This document shows, in pieces, positions 47,244 through 59,413 of a DNA stretch of 64,000 bases (position 1 is the stretch's first letter; the number at the start of each line of letters is the position of its first letter). The DNA comes from Eutypella sp. D-1. Lineage: Eukaryota > Ascomycota > Sordariomycetes > Xylariales > Diatrypaceae. The notes under the pieces were generated by a model. It ran no database searches, had not been told where the DNA came from, and was given only the letters and a program-made list of their open reading frames with translations. The stretch lies in the NCBI GenBank assembly GCA_023313575.1, contig JAJTTP010000014.1, forward strand, positions 372,001 through 436,000, read 5' to 3'. Made by a program: the position numbers and the translations under genes.

Positions 47244-48381
47244 TGTGACGCAGGTGTACGGTGTAGTTTTGATAAAACCTGATTATTGTCTGCCAATCCT
47301 GTCTAGGAAGTCACTCGACAGCTACAGGCTTTGCGCGATGTAATGAAAATAGTGCTGACGCCATATTCAGGACGACGGCGCGGTATGAACAGTCAATTTA
47401 TAGAATTTCAGAGTGCACCTGACAGCCCCATGCTTCTCTTTCCCCGACGACTTCTGTTTCCTTCGCCCCCTAGCTCATATGGGGGCTGGGGGACAAATGC
47501 ATCCGTGATGCAGTAGCCGGCGTTATCACTTTGAGCCACTAACCAACTATTGCTTTTCAGCCTTGTGCAAAGTGCAAATCCTACATGTCCCCCCCCCCGC
47601 AAATGGCTTGTTCGAGCAATGTTGATGACCAATGATTTATGTGCAAGGGTACACGCCTGACCGGTCTGCTTATTGAACATGAGAAATCCAGCAAGGTAGC
47701 GCTTTCCCGGATACGTCAGGTAAATCAGAAGACCGGGATCGTGGCCGCCGATACGCGGGCCTGGAAGGTCGCGATCCTTCAGCGTGGGCAGTCTACAGGG
47801 ATACACTGCAGCGCATAACTACTGCTGCGATATGTAAGCACTGCATGGGTGTTGCCATTCCGGGGGCATACCTCCCCTGCACCGTCGCGTCCTCGCCCTC
47901 GGCGCTTCGCCTCGGGGGAGTCCCGGGTACCGGGCATAGACCGCCTCCGATGCGGAGACAGGGTTCGTCCCCCCCCCCCTTTCCCGGGGCTTCTCATAGT
48001 GCCACTGCACTTTACCTTGACTGGTTGGCCTCGCAGTAAGGGTTGGGTCGTCCGTGTTACTACTATGCTACCTTTTACCTGTTGCTTACGCGTACGGATC
48101 CTACATTTTCACCGCACATCGTTCAACCCTTGACTGAACACATGGGGTTAACAATATGGTAGACTCTGTGACGATGCGGCCGCCACGCTCCGACGGCATT
48201 CGCTGCACCCGGTGAAGGAATGCTCCCGGGCGCCCGTGATAGGGTCGATTCAGTAAACTATTGAGACTGCACTGCAACATTCTTATCTACAAGGAACCGA
48301 AAAAAGCATCTCCCATGCCAAAAGAGAAAAGAACAGAGTACAAAATACCCTTTCTTGATCATCAATGCAATCAGGCTCTAC
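47244..48381. other. Intergenic, monooxygenase promoter and GH5 3' flank
   Basis: About 1.1 kb. It includes C-runs near 47590 and 47970 and no coding frame that I trust. The short frames around 47408-47806 lack family features. Confidence 0.5.
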
Positions 48382-49870
48382 TCATCCTCTACCATCAGAA
48401 GTCCCGAAGTAATCGAGGCAGACGTCACGACGAACGCTCTCGTCGAGGCCCTGTACGGAGTCAGCGACCCAGCCGAGGTAGACGAGGTAGCTGTAGTCCC
48501 AGCGGGGGTTATTGAGCTCGTTCTTCCAGGTCCAGAAGATCCAGCCGTTGGTCTGGGCCTCGTAGAGGCGCTGCTGCGCGACCCACCACTGGCGGTAGAA
48601 GGCGGCGTTCTCCTCGCGGAACGGGTCGAACTCGGGCAGGCCCTCGAGCCGCTGCAGCACCGTCAGGCTGAACTCCTGCACCGCCTTGAACGCCGCCCCC
48701 GCGTCCCGCCCGCTCCGCCGGTCGTCGTCGTAGCACGTATACCACATGTAGTCACCCTGCTTCGCGTCCGGGTGCTCGACCTCGATCGCCCCGCCCACGT
48801 AGTTGTGGTCGTCGAGCGCCAGGCGCCCGTCACCGCCCGGCAGGCTTGACAGCGGGTCCCCCGATCCCCACTGGTAGTCCATAAACTGCACGTGCAGGCG
48901 GTCGGAGCCGCCGACGCCCAGCGCGTCCTCTGCGGCCCGCACCGCTGCCAGTGCCTGCGGGTAGTACGCCTGCGTCAGCGTGTCACGCTCCTCCGGCGGG
49001 ATCCCGCCTTCCTCCCGGTCCGTCTGCGGCTCGTTCACCACCTCGATCACGCCCACCGTCTGTCGGTACGCGGGAGTGTTGTGGATCCGCTCCGTCATCC
49101 ACGTCAGCCAGCGCGTCGCCCGGTCGTAGTTGCGCTGCGTAAAGAAGCCCGGGAGGAATTCCACAGGGAGGCACTGTTTTCGTCGTCAGCTTGGGAGTCC
49201 TCAAGACATCATGGTCTTCGTCCTTTTGTTGAAAAAATGAAAAGGGTAAAGTCCCCGTGTTGGAGGAAACGAGTGAGAGATTAGATCCCAGTGGTAGTTA
49301 AGAACAACGTACCTGCCCAGTGAACGCATCATGCACCTTTTGAGCGCCCGGCGCACCATGCAGATCCATGACGACGAACATACCGAGCTCGGCCGCCTTC
49401 TCGACGACTCTGTCGAGGTGGGAGAGGTCCATGCGGGGGAAATGCTCGGTAGCCTCGTCGACAATGTCGCGGAGGCTCCAGTAGCCGATGGGGATGCGGA
49501 TAGTATTAAGACCGGCGTCGTGGATTCTCTGGATGTCGTCGGGAGTGATCCAACGGCCGTAGTGGCCGTCGAAGTTAGCATCCGCCGCATCCTGCCCCAC
49601 CGCCGACACGCAGTCGAACTCGGAGCAGTGGTCCTGCACGGAGCACCCCGTCCGCGCCCACTCGTCCCCCATCATCCACGGCTCCGACACGAGCCACCCC
49701 CCGAGGTTGACGCCGCGGATCTTTCCCGCCGGCGGCGATGGCACCCGCCTGTCGTGCCTGCCTGCGCCACTGCTGCGGTTGAACGCCGCGAGGTTGCGCT
49801 CCGCGGGCATCCAGGCCAGGACGCCGCCCACGGCGCTCGCCGCCAGGGTTAAGAAAGTGGACTGTTTCAT
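48382..49870 (-). CDS. Secreted GH5 beta-glucanase, endo-1,6-type
   Basis: Secreted glycoside hydrolase of family GH5, most like fungal endo-beta-1,6-glucanases, which attack beta-1,6-glucan of fungal walls. Exons 49870..49313 and 49173..48382 (donor GTACGT, acceptor AACAG, phase 0) give 449 aa. A signal peptide covers about residues 1-19. Motifs are KIRGVNLGGWLVSEPWM, GLNTIRIPIGYWS and FVVMDLHGAPGAQ; EVVNEPQ contains the acid/base Glu234. LDDHNYVGG comes next, and AVQEFSLTV holds the probable nucleophile Glu353 (Gln replaces the common Gly before it). WWVAQQRLYE and WIFWTWKNEL close the barrel. The start of exon 2 (CLPVEFLPGFF) is the least certain junction. The gene follows the monooxygenase on the same strand. 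Confidence 0.87.
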
Positions 49871-52800
49871 CGGTGCTATATTTACCAGTCAAGAAGGGGA
49901 GTCAGTTAATTAGCAACACTATGTGAGTGCTCTGTCCAGGATGTGTGAAAAGCTCGTAGACCGGCAAGTTGCCAATTTGGATTTCCAGTCAAGCTTTATA
50001 GGCAGCAGTTCACACACAACCCACTGCACGGAGTCATCCGCGGTGTGTCCATTCATCTACCTACCTATCTGGCGCCATCCACAAGGCGCTATATTCCACG
50101 ACCAAGGAGGGCTGACATGCCATTTACGTTATGGCTTCAGGGGTTGAATGCATAAGCTTGCTCACGCGTCCCCGCAGCTTCTGGTTGGCCGCCTGCGTCG
50201 CATCCCAGCAAAGGGGGGGAGTCGGCCGCGGTCATTCTGAATTGAGCTGTTCTTACTCATCCACCTGCATCTTATATATATGGGATCCTGGTCCAAAGCT
50301 ATACGATGGCATGTCGAGAGCTTTCGCCACGTTGGCGGATGAACAGACCGAGCCTTACGTTCTGCGCGGACTAGCACAGAACGATGCAATCTCGGCCTAG
50401 ACATGAAGCCATATTGTAGGTCTTTTAAGCTACAGTGTGACATCTAGGCTGCAGGAAACCAGGGAAAGGAGTATAACGCATTTCCTTTTTTCGGCCGATA
50501 CTTGATCTCACTCATGGCCAACTAGTCCTTGGATCGTTGGCGTCGGTTTAGTAGTCCGGAGTGTTCTTTGCCATCATCGATCTCGCTTACTTTTTGCTAC
50601 GGACGCAGCCTGGCCTGGCAGCCTACAGAATATCTGGAATCACATACTTCCTACACATCAACTTCATGTTACACATCACAACTCATCACATGTAACCTCA
50701 GATAGTCCACCCAATCACTATCATACCGCTCATGATTGATCAACAAGCGTCGTCAATATTAGACTCCTAAAGTAACCTATCCACCCAAACTCGATATTGT
50801 ATTGAAACCCCCATTTGATGAAGTTACGGCTTTACCCGTCCCTGCGAGTGCTCCGATGTCTACGTGGGGAGCCTTTTCACTCGCATCCGTAGACGTCCAC
50901 CTGCCTTGCTAGGCTACGTGGTATATTAATTGTCATTTCAGTCAAGATGTCTCAGCCTCGGCGTTGCACATGGCAATTGTCTTGTTGGTTTACATTCTTC
51001 TTTGCCGGGTATCCGTGCCACCGTCGCTATCAGCTAGGTATGATGATACATATGGTCGGGAGCTCAAGCGAGGTTTGGATTCGTGGCAGTTATGAATTAG
51101 AAACAAACATGACATCTCTTTATTAGCTAGTAGAAATCAGTTAGGAAACCGTGATGAAGAGCAACAGCGATGGAAAACTGTCTCAACATGTGCTCTTTTC
51201 CCGGATGGTCCATGGATACTGTCTTTCTTGTCTTGACTACTTATGCATGAGGTGGTTCGTGGTGGGTACGGTCATGATGGGGGAGTTCACAGAGATTACT
51301 GATCCTCGTGGGGTGTCCGGCCCCAGACATAAGAATCAAGTTATGCGTTTCCCCGTCGTGATGGCCTACAAATTGCCCGCAGTCTACCTCAATTGGTGTG
51401 GGAGACGATCTGTCGGCAGTATCCCGAGAGGCGGCAGACCAGGATGCAGGTCGCCGCTTGACACCCGGCTATTGGTGACCGGTCACCGGTAGTAACCTCC
51501 CTGCCTCCCTGGGGTCTTGGACTAGCAGTATGCGATGATACTCCTCAACGTGGCTTCTGCTGTGACCTGGGAGGGAGGGTATGCTTCCTGCTTCAATTTT
51601 TCATTTAAATATATATACACTCGTTATCTTGGCAGCGTGGATAGCGAGGGCTTGTTTATGTACAGAATGTTTCATTCGGTTCATCACGCCCGGATATACA
51701 TTTATTCATGAGTGCCAGATGGGAACCACTTCATATAAGTGCTTAATTACGGTAGCTACCTTGCTGTTCTATATGCCGGGGATGGTCTTGACGTATATGT
51801 GTATATATGAGCATGTAAGGAGTAAACTTGTATATAGCTAATATGAAGGTGTAAATAATATAAGTATACGAAGGCAGCCAACCTTACGGTCCTTTCCTGA
51901 ACCCAACTCGGTAGCCTTGGAACTTATTAATGCAGGTTTGGAGGTGTTCGGGGTAGGGATCCACACTAGGCCGGATTCAGCACCACACCTCCGACTTCCC
52001 GATATATTTGGATCATGTGGGTCACATACATTCCGTCCCCCATTACCCTTTTTTACGGTAGGCAAGTTCGTAAGCAAAGGTCCGGTCGCTAACCTTGGAA
52101 TACCCGACTTTTTAGGTGTTGTCCCCACCTTGAGCATGCCGCCTATGCCGTGCCCGCATGCTAACAGACTTTAAATATTTCACCCGTCCGTTCAGGGCTG
52201 CTGATCGCGGGTCTAGGCCCACATTGGAACCTTGGAAGCTTTTTAACTTTTATCCCGCGCGCAGTGTTACTGAATCCAGTGTTACTACTACTAACTATGA
52301 GAAGTGAGTACGTATGTACTACTTTGGGAATTTAGGAGTATTAGGTAGGAGGTACCTACATGTAGGTAGGTAGACTTCAGGCGTCAGGTATGTATATATA
52401 CATTATTCAAGTAATCCGTCTATGGGTACATATATACGTACCTAGGTAGGTATCGATATAAGCTCCGATACCCGTACCTATCCAAAGTAGGGTCTATAAC
52501 TCAATATCAAATCAAGTTATGTATTAAGCTTTTGAAGCTAAATACTAAGCCAGCAAGCTATATATGGTAGGTCGGGTAGGTCTAGGGTACCTAAGTAACT
52601 TAGAACCTGCACGTACCGGGACTATTTCAAGATTCCCTCTCTTCTTCCATTCATTCATCCATGGACGGGATCTCCACCTCGCATTCAACATCTCGACCAC
52701 CCATTCATGTAAGGGACGATAAATGCACATACATATACCTATGCACACACGCATATACACACGCATACACATACACCATTCCCAGGTCGTCCGAATTGCT

Positions 52801-53029
52801 TGCTGGGTTTAATACCCCGCCCAGCTCCTACCACATTGAATTGATCAGTTGAAAATAAATGATTCCTTCTGTGTCATTTCTACTCCCGTTTCGCTCACAT
52901 TTAACACTAACTAATAAGTCTACTTATTATATAAATAAAAACACACGGGCACATTTAGTTGCTTACAAAAGTATTTAGGTATATACCTACCTAGGTACTT
53001 AACTAACTTGAAGCTCAAGTCTCGTGACC

Positions 53030-53077
53030 ATCCCACGATTAATCCCACGACCAATCCCACGACCAATCCCACGACCA
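53030..53077. repeat. 12-bp tandem repeat, unit ATCCCACGACCA, four copies
   Basis: Three perfect copies at 53042-53077 and one degenerate copy (ATCCCACGATTA) at 53030-53041. Non-coding, between a TACCTAGGTAC palindrome and the glutaredoxin promoter. Confidence 0.9.
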
Positions 53078-53273
53078 GCCTGCGATGATCCCTTAGTAAA
53101 TCCCATACATCCCAACCATTATACAATTTCGCTTCGTATTTCGTCCTTTTGCCGGTGGTAAAAGTACGCCGGCAACGATATCCGGGATTCCAATCGAATG
53201 AACACGGTCGTCAAATAGGCACCGTTCTTCTTCTTCTTCCCCTTGCAAGGTCTGTCCTCAGTCTCGTGTTAAA

Positions 53274-53301
53274 AGAGAGAGAGAGAGAGAGATAGAGAGA
53301 G
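53274..53301. repeat. (GA)n microsatellite upstream of glutaredoxin
   Basis: GA repeat of about 14 units with one T interruption, roughly 475 bp upstream of the glutaredoxin start codon; possibly within its promoter or leader. Confidence 0.9.
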
Positions 53302-53775
53302 CGGGATATATTTGCGCCCTTGCGCCCTTGACACCATCGACCTACAAAATCTGCGACCACCGACTTGCGACCTGCGACAAGCTTTGGTTGAATCGCACCC
53401 CGTCCGAGACGAATGCGTGGAGTTCACTTACGGGGAATTTCCATAATTCTGACGGATCATCTCCACTTTGGGAGCATCCCAATTTAGAACCAAACCTGAA
53501 CGTCTCGAGCTTCGGCGCCAAACGGCCTTGTTCTCCTACATCTATACGAAACTTCAATCGAAACATTCGTACCAGGCTCCATACGAACGAATAGACGAAA
53601 TCAGAAAGAAGAAGAAAAAAAGAGAAAAAAAATCTCGCAGCCGCCGACTGTCACTCTCACCTCTGACCTTTCATCCCATAACACCGACCACGCAACACAC
53701 GCACGACTCTTCACTCACACATACAATACACACATACACACACATACGCATACACACGCGCACAAATAAGCGGCA

Positions 53776-54679
53776 ATGATGCCTTCTCCAAGGAGAATGC
53801 GTCTCCTCATGACGGCGGTCATCGGCACGCTGATCACCATATTCTTCTTCACCTCCAAGATGCGTTCGGGCGCTTCCGAGGACTCGCGGATACAAGACTT
53901 CTACCAGAGGACCATGAATGCAATGGACAACTCGCACGGCGGCGGGCCGGTCGTCGTAGGGGGCCAAGGAACAACGAGCGACCCGCACGTGAAAGATAAG
54001 GACGGGGACGGGACAGTGGGTGAGGACGACGAGCAGTTGACGAGGGAGATGTCGGAGCGACTGCGTGCTGCCGAACAGAGGGCCAAAGACCTCGCCAACC
54101 AGAAAGCCCCTCTGAGGCCCGATCCTCCCCAGAAGATTGTCGGCGTTGGGAGCTCAGCGGGAGGTCAAAACAAGAAGGGCAAGTCCCGGGTTGAGCCCTC
54201 CAAGGAGGATGATGACGATGCGACGGAAGCCGACCAGGAGCTCGAGACCACAATGGATGCGATTTTTAAGAGATCTCCAGGTATGTTTCACTCCCTCCGG
54301 CAAGGAAATAACCTCAACGCGCGAATAGAATACGCTCTAATACCTTTTTTGCTTAGTGATTATCTTCTCGAAATCGTACTGCCCCTACTCGAAGCGCGCC
54401 AAGGGCATCCTCCTTGAAAAATATTCCATAGACCCGCCACCGTACGTCGTCGAGCTCGACGAGCACCCCCTCGGTGCTAAGATCCAGGCCAGGCTGGCGG
54501 ACCTGACGGGCCGCGGCACCGTGCCCAACATCATGGTCAACGAGAAGAGCATCGGCGGCGGCGACGAGATCTCCGAGCTGGACGGGCGGAAGACCCTGAT
54601 CGACAAGTTCAAGTCTGTGATGGGCTCGAAGCGGCTCACGATGAAGGAGCGCTTCTCTGACAAGTCGAAGGAGATATAA
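53776..54679 (+). CDS. Membrane-anchored glutaredoxin, Grx6/Grx7-like (CPYS)
   Basis: Glutathione-dependent oxidoreductase of the secretory pathway. Exons 53776..54280 and 54357..54679 (donor GTATGT, acceptor GCTTAG) give 275 aa. A basic N-terminus is followed by one hydrophobic segment (about residues 9-27, LLMTAVIGTLITIFFFTS), a type II anchor as in yeast Grx6 and Grx7. A charged, low-complexity linker rich in Asp, Glu and Lys covers about 30-160. The glutaredoxin domain begins VIIFSKSYCPYSKRAKG, with active-site Cys177-Pro-Tyr-Ser. GRGTVPNIMVN carries the cis-Pro loop and IGGGDEISEL the glutathione-binding loop (GGGDE in place of the more usual GGSDD). The C-terminus is basic. The single Cys in CPYS suggests monothiol chemistry. 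Confidence 0.9.
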
Positions 54680-57434
54680 AAAAGAGATGGCGAGGGAAAA
54701 AGGATGACTGGGACTTTCTATCTATCTTCGTATCTTTTATATCCCTTCCCGTCCCCCCCGCCGGTTTTTTCCTTGACCTTTTTCTTTTTTGGGGGGAGGG
54801 GTCTCTCTATGGGCGGTCCATCAGGTTCCGGTGGAATTGGGTTGGGGAAGCGAAGCTTGCAAATGGGCATGAGAGGGTTATATGGGTCGGCCTTCTTCGA
54901 GGCCAAATGGCGTTAGGGAGTCTTCACTGCTTGGAAGCTGGTGCGCATGCGATACGGCCCTTTGTCCCTTTTTTTTTCTTGTGTTATCCGGGGCATTGTA
55001 ACACTACTTACTAACTTGGGTCGGCCGACATAACCCTCGGCCGTGGGGCCATGGCGGACGGACACGGATGTGGTGGTCTGCTATGTACAACAACAACAAC
55101 AAACACTAACAACAACGTACTGTCTGGTATACTATAAAGTAACCTACCTAGGTACATATGAAATGGAATCGACTGGTTGAAAGATTTAACCGGCGGGGTC
55201 ATTGAATTTGATTTGACATTATTATTTTTTTCTCTTTCGTCCGATCTGAAGTTGGACCTCAAGGGACTTCGCGGGGTTACATACTTACGTAGTACGGTTT
55301 GAAGTAAAGCGTAGTGTAGTTGATATTTCTCCCAGCTAAATCCTGGTTCCCTGGACTACCTACGATAATGACGCCATTTGTCCAGCTAGGAGGAAGTCTA
55401 AAATCCATTATGTACATAACTTTGCCGTACCTAAGTAAGTAAATCACCTGCAGCCTTAGACGAGGGGAACAATGACAAACATGCCATGGTAGGAAAGACG
55501 AGCTCGCAGGAAAGTAACTTCCTTCGGTAGAACGTGGGTGTGTTCCATAGGGCTAAGTTAGTAGGTATATGTAGCTAGCCCCTATCGGGGTATACATTAC
55601 TACCCAGACCCAAAAGGTGCTTTGTGGTTGAACATACAAGGTATTTGGAGCTATTTCTACGCTTATGTCAGCGACCGGTTTTCGGCAAGATCAGATCGAA
55701 TCAGGGGTCAGGGGTCAGGGGTTAGGGGGGAGGAGGAGGTTACTGCAGCACACACGCACATATTGAGCGGGATTGGAACGTGGCTATTGGCGGGCCTTTC
55801 CTTCCAAAGCAGCCCATAAGCTTTGAGGGTTATCTCAGATAGGGTAGCGACTATTGACTTTTTTTCTTTCTTTCTATCTTGTCATTCGGCTTTCTCTTTT
55901 CTGCCCCGGTTTGGCACGGACGTATATCTTTGTCTGCTATTTGTTGCCAAGAAAGAAAGACCCCCCCACCCCCCTTCCCCCCAATCCAGGGGGTTAGTTC
56001 GATACATGACGGCATACCTTTGGGAATTTTAGTAGTTACTTACCTCTTAGGTAGTTCCTACGGGTAGGCAGGTAGGCTAGGTAGTAGTTAGCGCGTGATG
56101 TGATAGGAACTGACCGATACAACATTCTTCCCTCTTCCGTCTAACTTTCCCACCCTCACAAACGTTGTTATATACCTACCTGACCTATGGAGAGAGAGAG
56201 AGAGACAGAAAGAAGGTTACCCGCCAGCCTCGTGTTGATTCATTTTATTGAACTTTTCCTCGGGAAAATCTCAAAGCAATGATTGGATCCGCGATCTCTC
56301 CCAAGGGGGAGGAGGGAGAGAGGGGCACGGGGCACCGACAGAGCCCCGCCAGTCCGCCTCTTCGCTGTTGCCGTGCGCTAACTAATGGAAAATAAGTTCG
56401 AGTTGTTGGTGGGACCTGTCAGAAGTTGGGCAAGATTACCTAAATAACCACCACCAACCCTTTTTTTCTTTTAACGCGGCGCGCCGCGCCCACACCCCCT
56501 TTCGACATGAACGAAGAACTTCCATCCCATCTTTCAAACCCAGCCAATGAAGTAAACCCCCCCAACAGTGCTATTCTTCGGCCACGGCGTAGAGAGAGAG
56601 AGAAAAGGAATAAACCAGTAATAGTCTTTTTTTGGTTCAAAAAGGTCTCGTGCTTCTATCTAGACAAGTAATCTCGCTCTTCTGTTTTTATTTTTTCGTT
56701 TCTCTTTCTTTTCCTTTTCCATTTTAGCAAGGCGAATGGGCAATCAATCATCCTTAGTCAAACCCGGAATTCGCGAGGACCGACCTTGATGGCAACCCCC
56801 CCAAATCCAGTCCATTGTCCTCCTTCTACTCTTGAGGTAACCTAACGAAGGTAAAAAAAAAGCTGGTCGCTGCCATCAAGGTGCTCTTACACCACCTCGA
56901 CCTTCTCTGCCACGAAACGACAAAGTAATTCGGCTTACTTCTGTTGCATGCGTGTGTGCGCTTTCTACTATTATCACATTTTTCTATTTAAGCAGGCGTA
57001 GACGTGTTCGGTAATATCTGTTGACTGTACCCCCCCTCTAACCTCCCCCCTTCCTCCTTCTTCCTTCTCGTGAACCTAGAACCGAGCTCTTCCAACCCGC
57101 CCAACCTATCTATCCATTTGTTCCATGGTTTATTATTGATATTTTTTTGGGAACATCGAGAGATTGAGTCGCAAGACTTCCCCAATTCCTACTCACTTAC
57201 CAAACCATATTATACCTACTGTATCAAGTAGCGAAGGCGGCGCTTATTTGTACCTGGCCCTGGGTTGCTCACCCGGCCAGCCCTAACCGTGAACCGGGCC
57301 TCTTACCATTGCTTCCCTACCGTATTTTGTTACAGCATAAGCATAGTTTCCGCCTCCCCCGGCCTTGTCTAGTACTTGTTTAGTCGAGATTGTCTGCGAG
57401 AGAGAGCGCGCGCTCCTCTCCGCGCTAGTTCGCG
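54680..57434. other. Intergenic, about 2.75 kb, no gene seen
   Basis: Contains poly-T and poly-G tracts, CAA repeats near 55088-55114, a CCTACCTAGGTAC palindrome at 55143-55155, a G-rich run (55704-55739) and GA repeats near 56190-56205. The right end is a pyrimidine-rich leader for the F-box-like gene. No coding frame is convincing. Confidence 0.5.
55704..55739 (+). other. Candidate G-quadruplex, four G-runs of four or more
   Basis: G-runs at 55704-55707, 55711-55714, 55718-55721 and 55725-55730 are spaced by TCA, TCA and TTA, giving GGGGTCA GGGGTCA GGGGTTA. It resembles a short degenerate telomere-type repeat, but only three units are present and the position is interior. Confidence 0.5.
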
Positions 57435-59413
57435 ATGCTTGTTTCTAGATTCTCCAACGAGCTGGTGCTCGTGCTCGCTGAGCATATGGACGTCGTGTCG
57501 TTGCGAAACTTCATGGCAACTAACAAGGTATGTTGAAAGCCCATTGGGTGACTTGTATCCGATCTTCTCCTATTTTCCTGTGGCGGCGGTGGAATATGTG
57601 GAGCAGTGGCGGCACGCGCTGGTCGCGGGCTTGACGCTAGGGGAGGGATCAAGACAAAATAGGGAGGGAGGGAGGGAAGCTGCAGCGGACAGGCCCGCGG
57701 GTAGTCGCGGAATTAATCCGATCAAACCCCCTGGAAAACTCGCGACGGAGTATTCAGGGGGAGGAAGGATGGATATATTCCCGAAGTCCAATCCAGCCCC
57801 ACCATTTATCGGAGAAAACGGAACGCTGACATGAGGCCAAATACAGCGCTTCCACAACCTTATTAGCGCCTACGAGCGCTCCATCAGCAATACCAAGGCG
57901 TCTTCCCACTGCTATCCGCCCCCCATCGGCGGCGCGGTCTTGTCATCCGCCACTATCGAGCGTCACGTGCTCCGCGCCGGCACCTTGGACCTGGCGCGTG
58001 AGCTGGAACGGCGCGCCGAGCGCATGAACGACATCCTGCTGCGCAGCGCGCCGGCGTTCCTGGACCTATCGAGCCTCCCGGGACTACCTCCCGGGCCTGT
58101 CTCCGCTCCCACTAGCAGCGGCGCCGCCAACACTACCACCTCTTCGTCAACGGGACTCGTCACCCTCACGCCGGAGCAGCAGGGCCGCCTCGAGCCGCTC
58201 CTTCGCCAGGCGCTGTGCCGCTGCGACCAGATTGCCGACATCGCAGCCAACTCAGCCAACTGCGAGCCCGTCTCCGCCGACATGTACGACCTGATTCCCA
58301 CAGGGTACTGGGCAAGCCCGGGGCGCCACGACAACGGCGGGGTCCCGGGAGGAAGTGGCGACGGCAACGGCGGCGGCCGTGACGCCGATGCCGTCGACCC
58401 CTTCGCCAATCCGGCCATCCGCCCGGAGCAGATCGAATACATCCGCGCCCTCAGTCCCGCTGACGTCACCGCCCTGTTCTACCTCGTCTCCGTGCTCAGC
58501 GCCGCGTTCGCAAGGGCGCGCGGGTTCCACCTAGATGATCACCCGGACGCTGTGAGTAGAAATTTCCCTTTTTCTTTAGCTTCGTGTCGTGTTGTTGCAG
58601 GTTGTTGGGGTTTGTGCTGTGCTGGTCTTACCCCTAACCCCCTATTACGTCATTGCCTCTTGGTATGCATCATATCACTAGCAAGGCAGCTGTCATTGGT
58701 GCATAATGCACCTGCCCCCTTTTTTCTCCGCGAAGAATCCATCTTTCAGCCTCCTGCTCCCCAATTTCTCCACGCGCTTAAAAGACCACAATGCTAACCG
58801 GAGACAATTCCTCCACCCCCTAATACAGCACGAGCGCGTCCTCGTCTTTGAGGAATGCGTGTTGCGCCACGGCACGTGGTTCGCGTGGTCGTACGCGCGC
58901 GGCGAGGGCGAGCTGAAGGAGATGACGGGCCATATGATGGCGGCGGGCCGCAAGGAGCTCAAACACTGGGAGACGAGCCCTTCCGAGGATCTGCCCGACG
59001 GCCTGCGCATGACGCTGTTCAGGCGCTTCCGCGAGCTCTGCTTCGACTCCGAAGACGCCGACGCCGAGGGCGCGCGCAATAGCGATAGCGACGGAGACGA
59101 GCACGGGACGCAGGAGGAGGAAGAGCAGGGAGGCGCTGCTGCTCATCAGGCCAATGGCGGTGGCGACGGTGTTGATGTTGACGAGGACGACGTGGAGCAT
59201 GATTATGCCGATGATGATGACGACGAGGATGGCGATGAGGACGCGGGCCCGGAGGCGGGACAGATGCAGCGCCGACGCGTCGAGATGCATGTGTATGAGC
59301 TCGTCAAGGATATTGTCTACGGCGGTGAGGAGGCGGCGGCGGAGACGATAGGTGCCGCAGAGGCGTATATCAATGACGACGGTCATACCGCTCACTCTGA
59401 AGAGACGAGATAG
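57435..59413 (+). CDS. F-box-like protein with acidic C-terminus
   Basis: Exons 57435..57527, 57847..58551 and 58829..59413 (all phase 0; donors GTATGT and GTGAGT, acceptors ATACAG) give 460 aa. The N-terminus, SRFSNELVLVLAEHMDVVSL followed by RNFMATNKRFHNLI, fits a short F-box-like motif split by intron 1. The middle is Ser/Gly/Thr-rich with conserved-looking helices (IEYIRALSPADVTALFYLV, FARARGFHLDD). The third exon has LVFEECVLRHGTWFAWSYAR, then PDGLRMTLFRRFRELCFDSE, a strongly acidic Asp/Glu stretch of about 80 residues, and VEMHVYELVKDIVYGGE near the end. The gene is GC-rich. Intron 1 is long (319 nt) and contains four GGG runs. Function is unknown beyond a possible SCF-adaptor role. Confidence 0.78.

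Larger units (their letters stand above)
49871..53775. other. Gene-poor stretch, about 3.9 kb
   Basis: No gene is supported. The left end is the GH5 promoter. The right part is AT-rich with several CCTAGGT palindromes (52441-52450, 52987-52998), a 12-bp tandem repeat (53030-53077), a GA microsatellite and a CA/TA-rich leader (53700-53770) directly before the glutaredoxin start. Confidence 0.55.
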
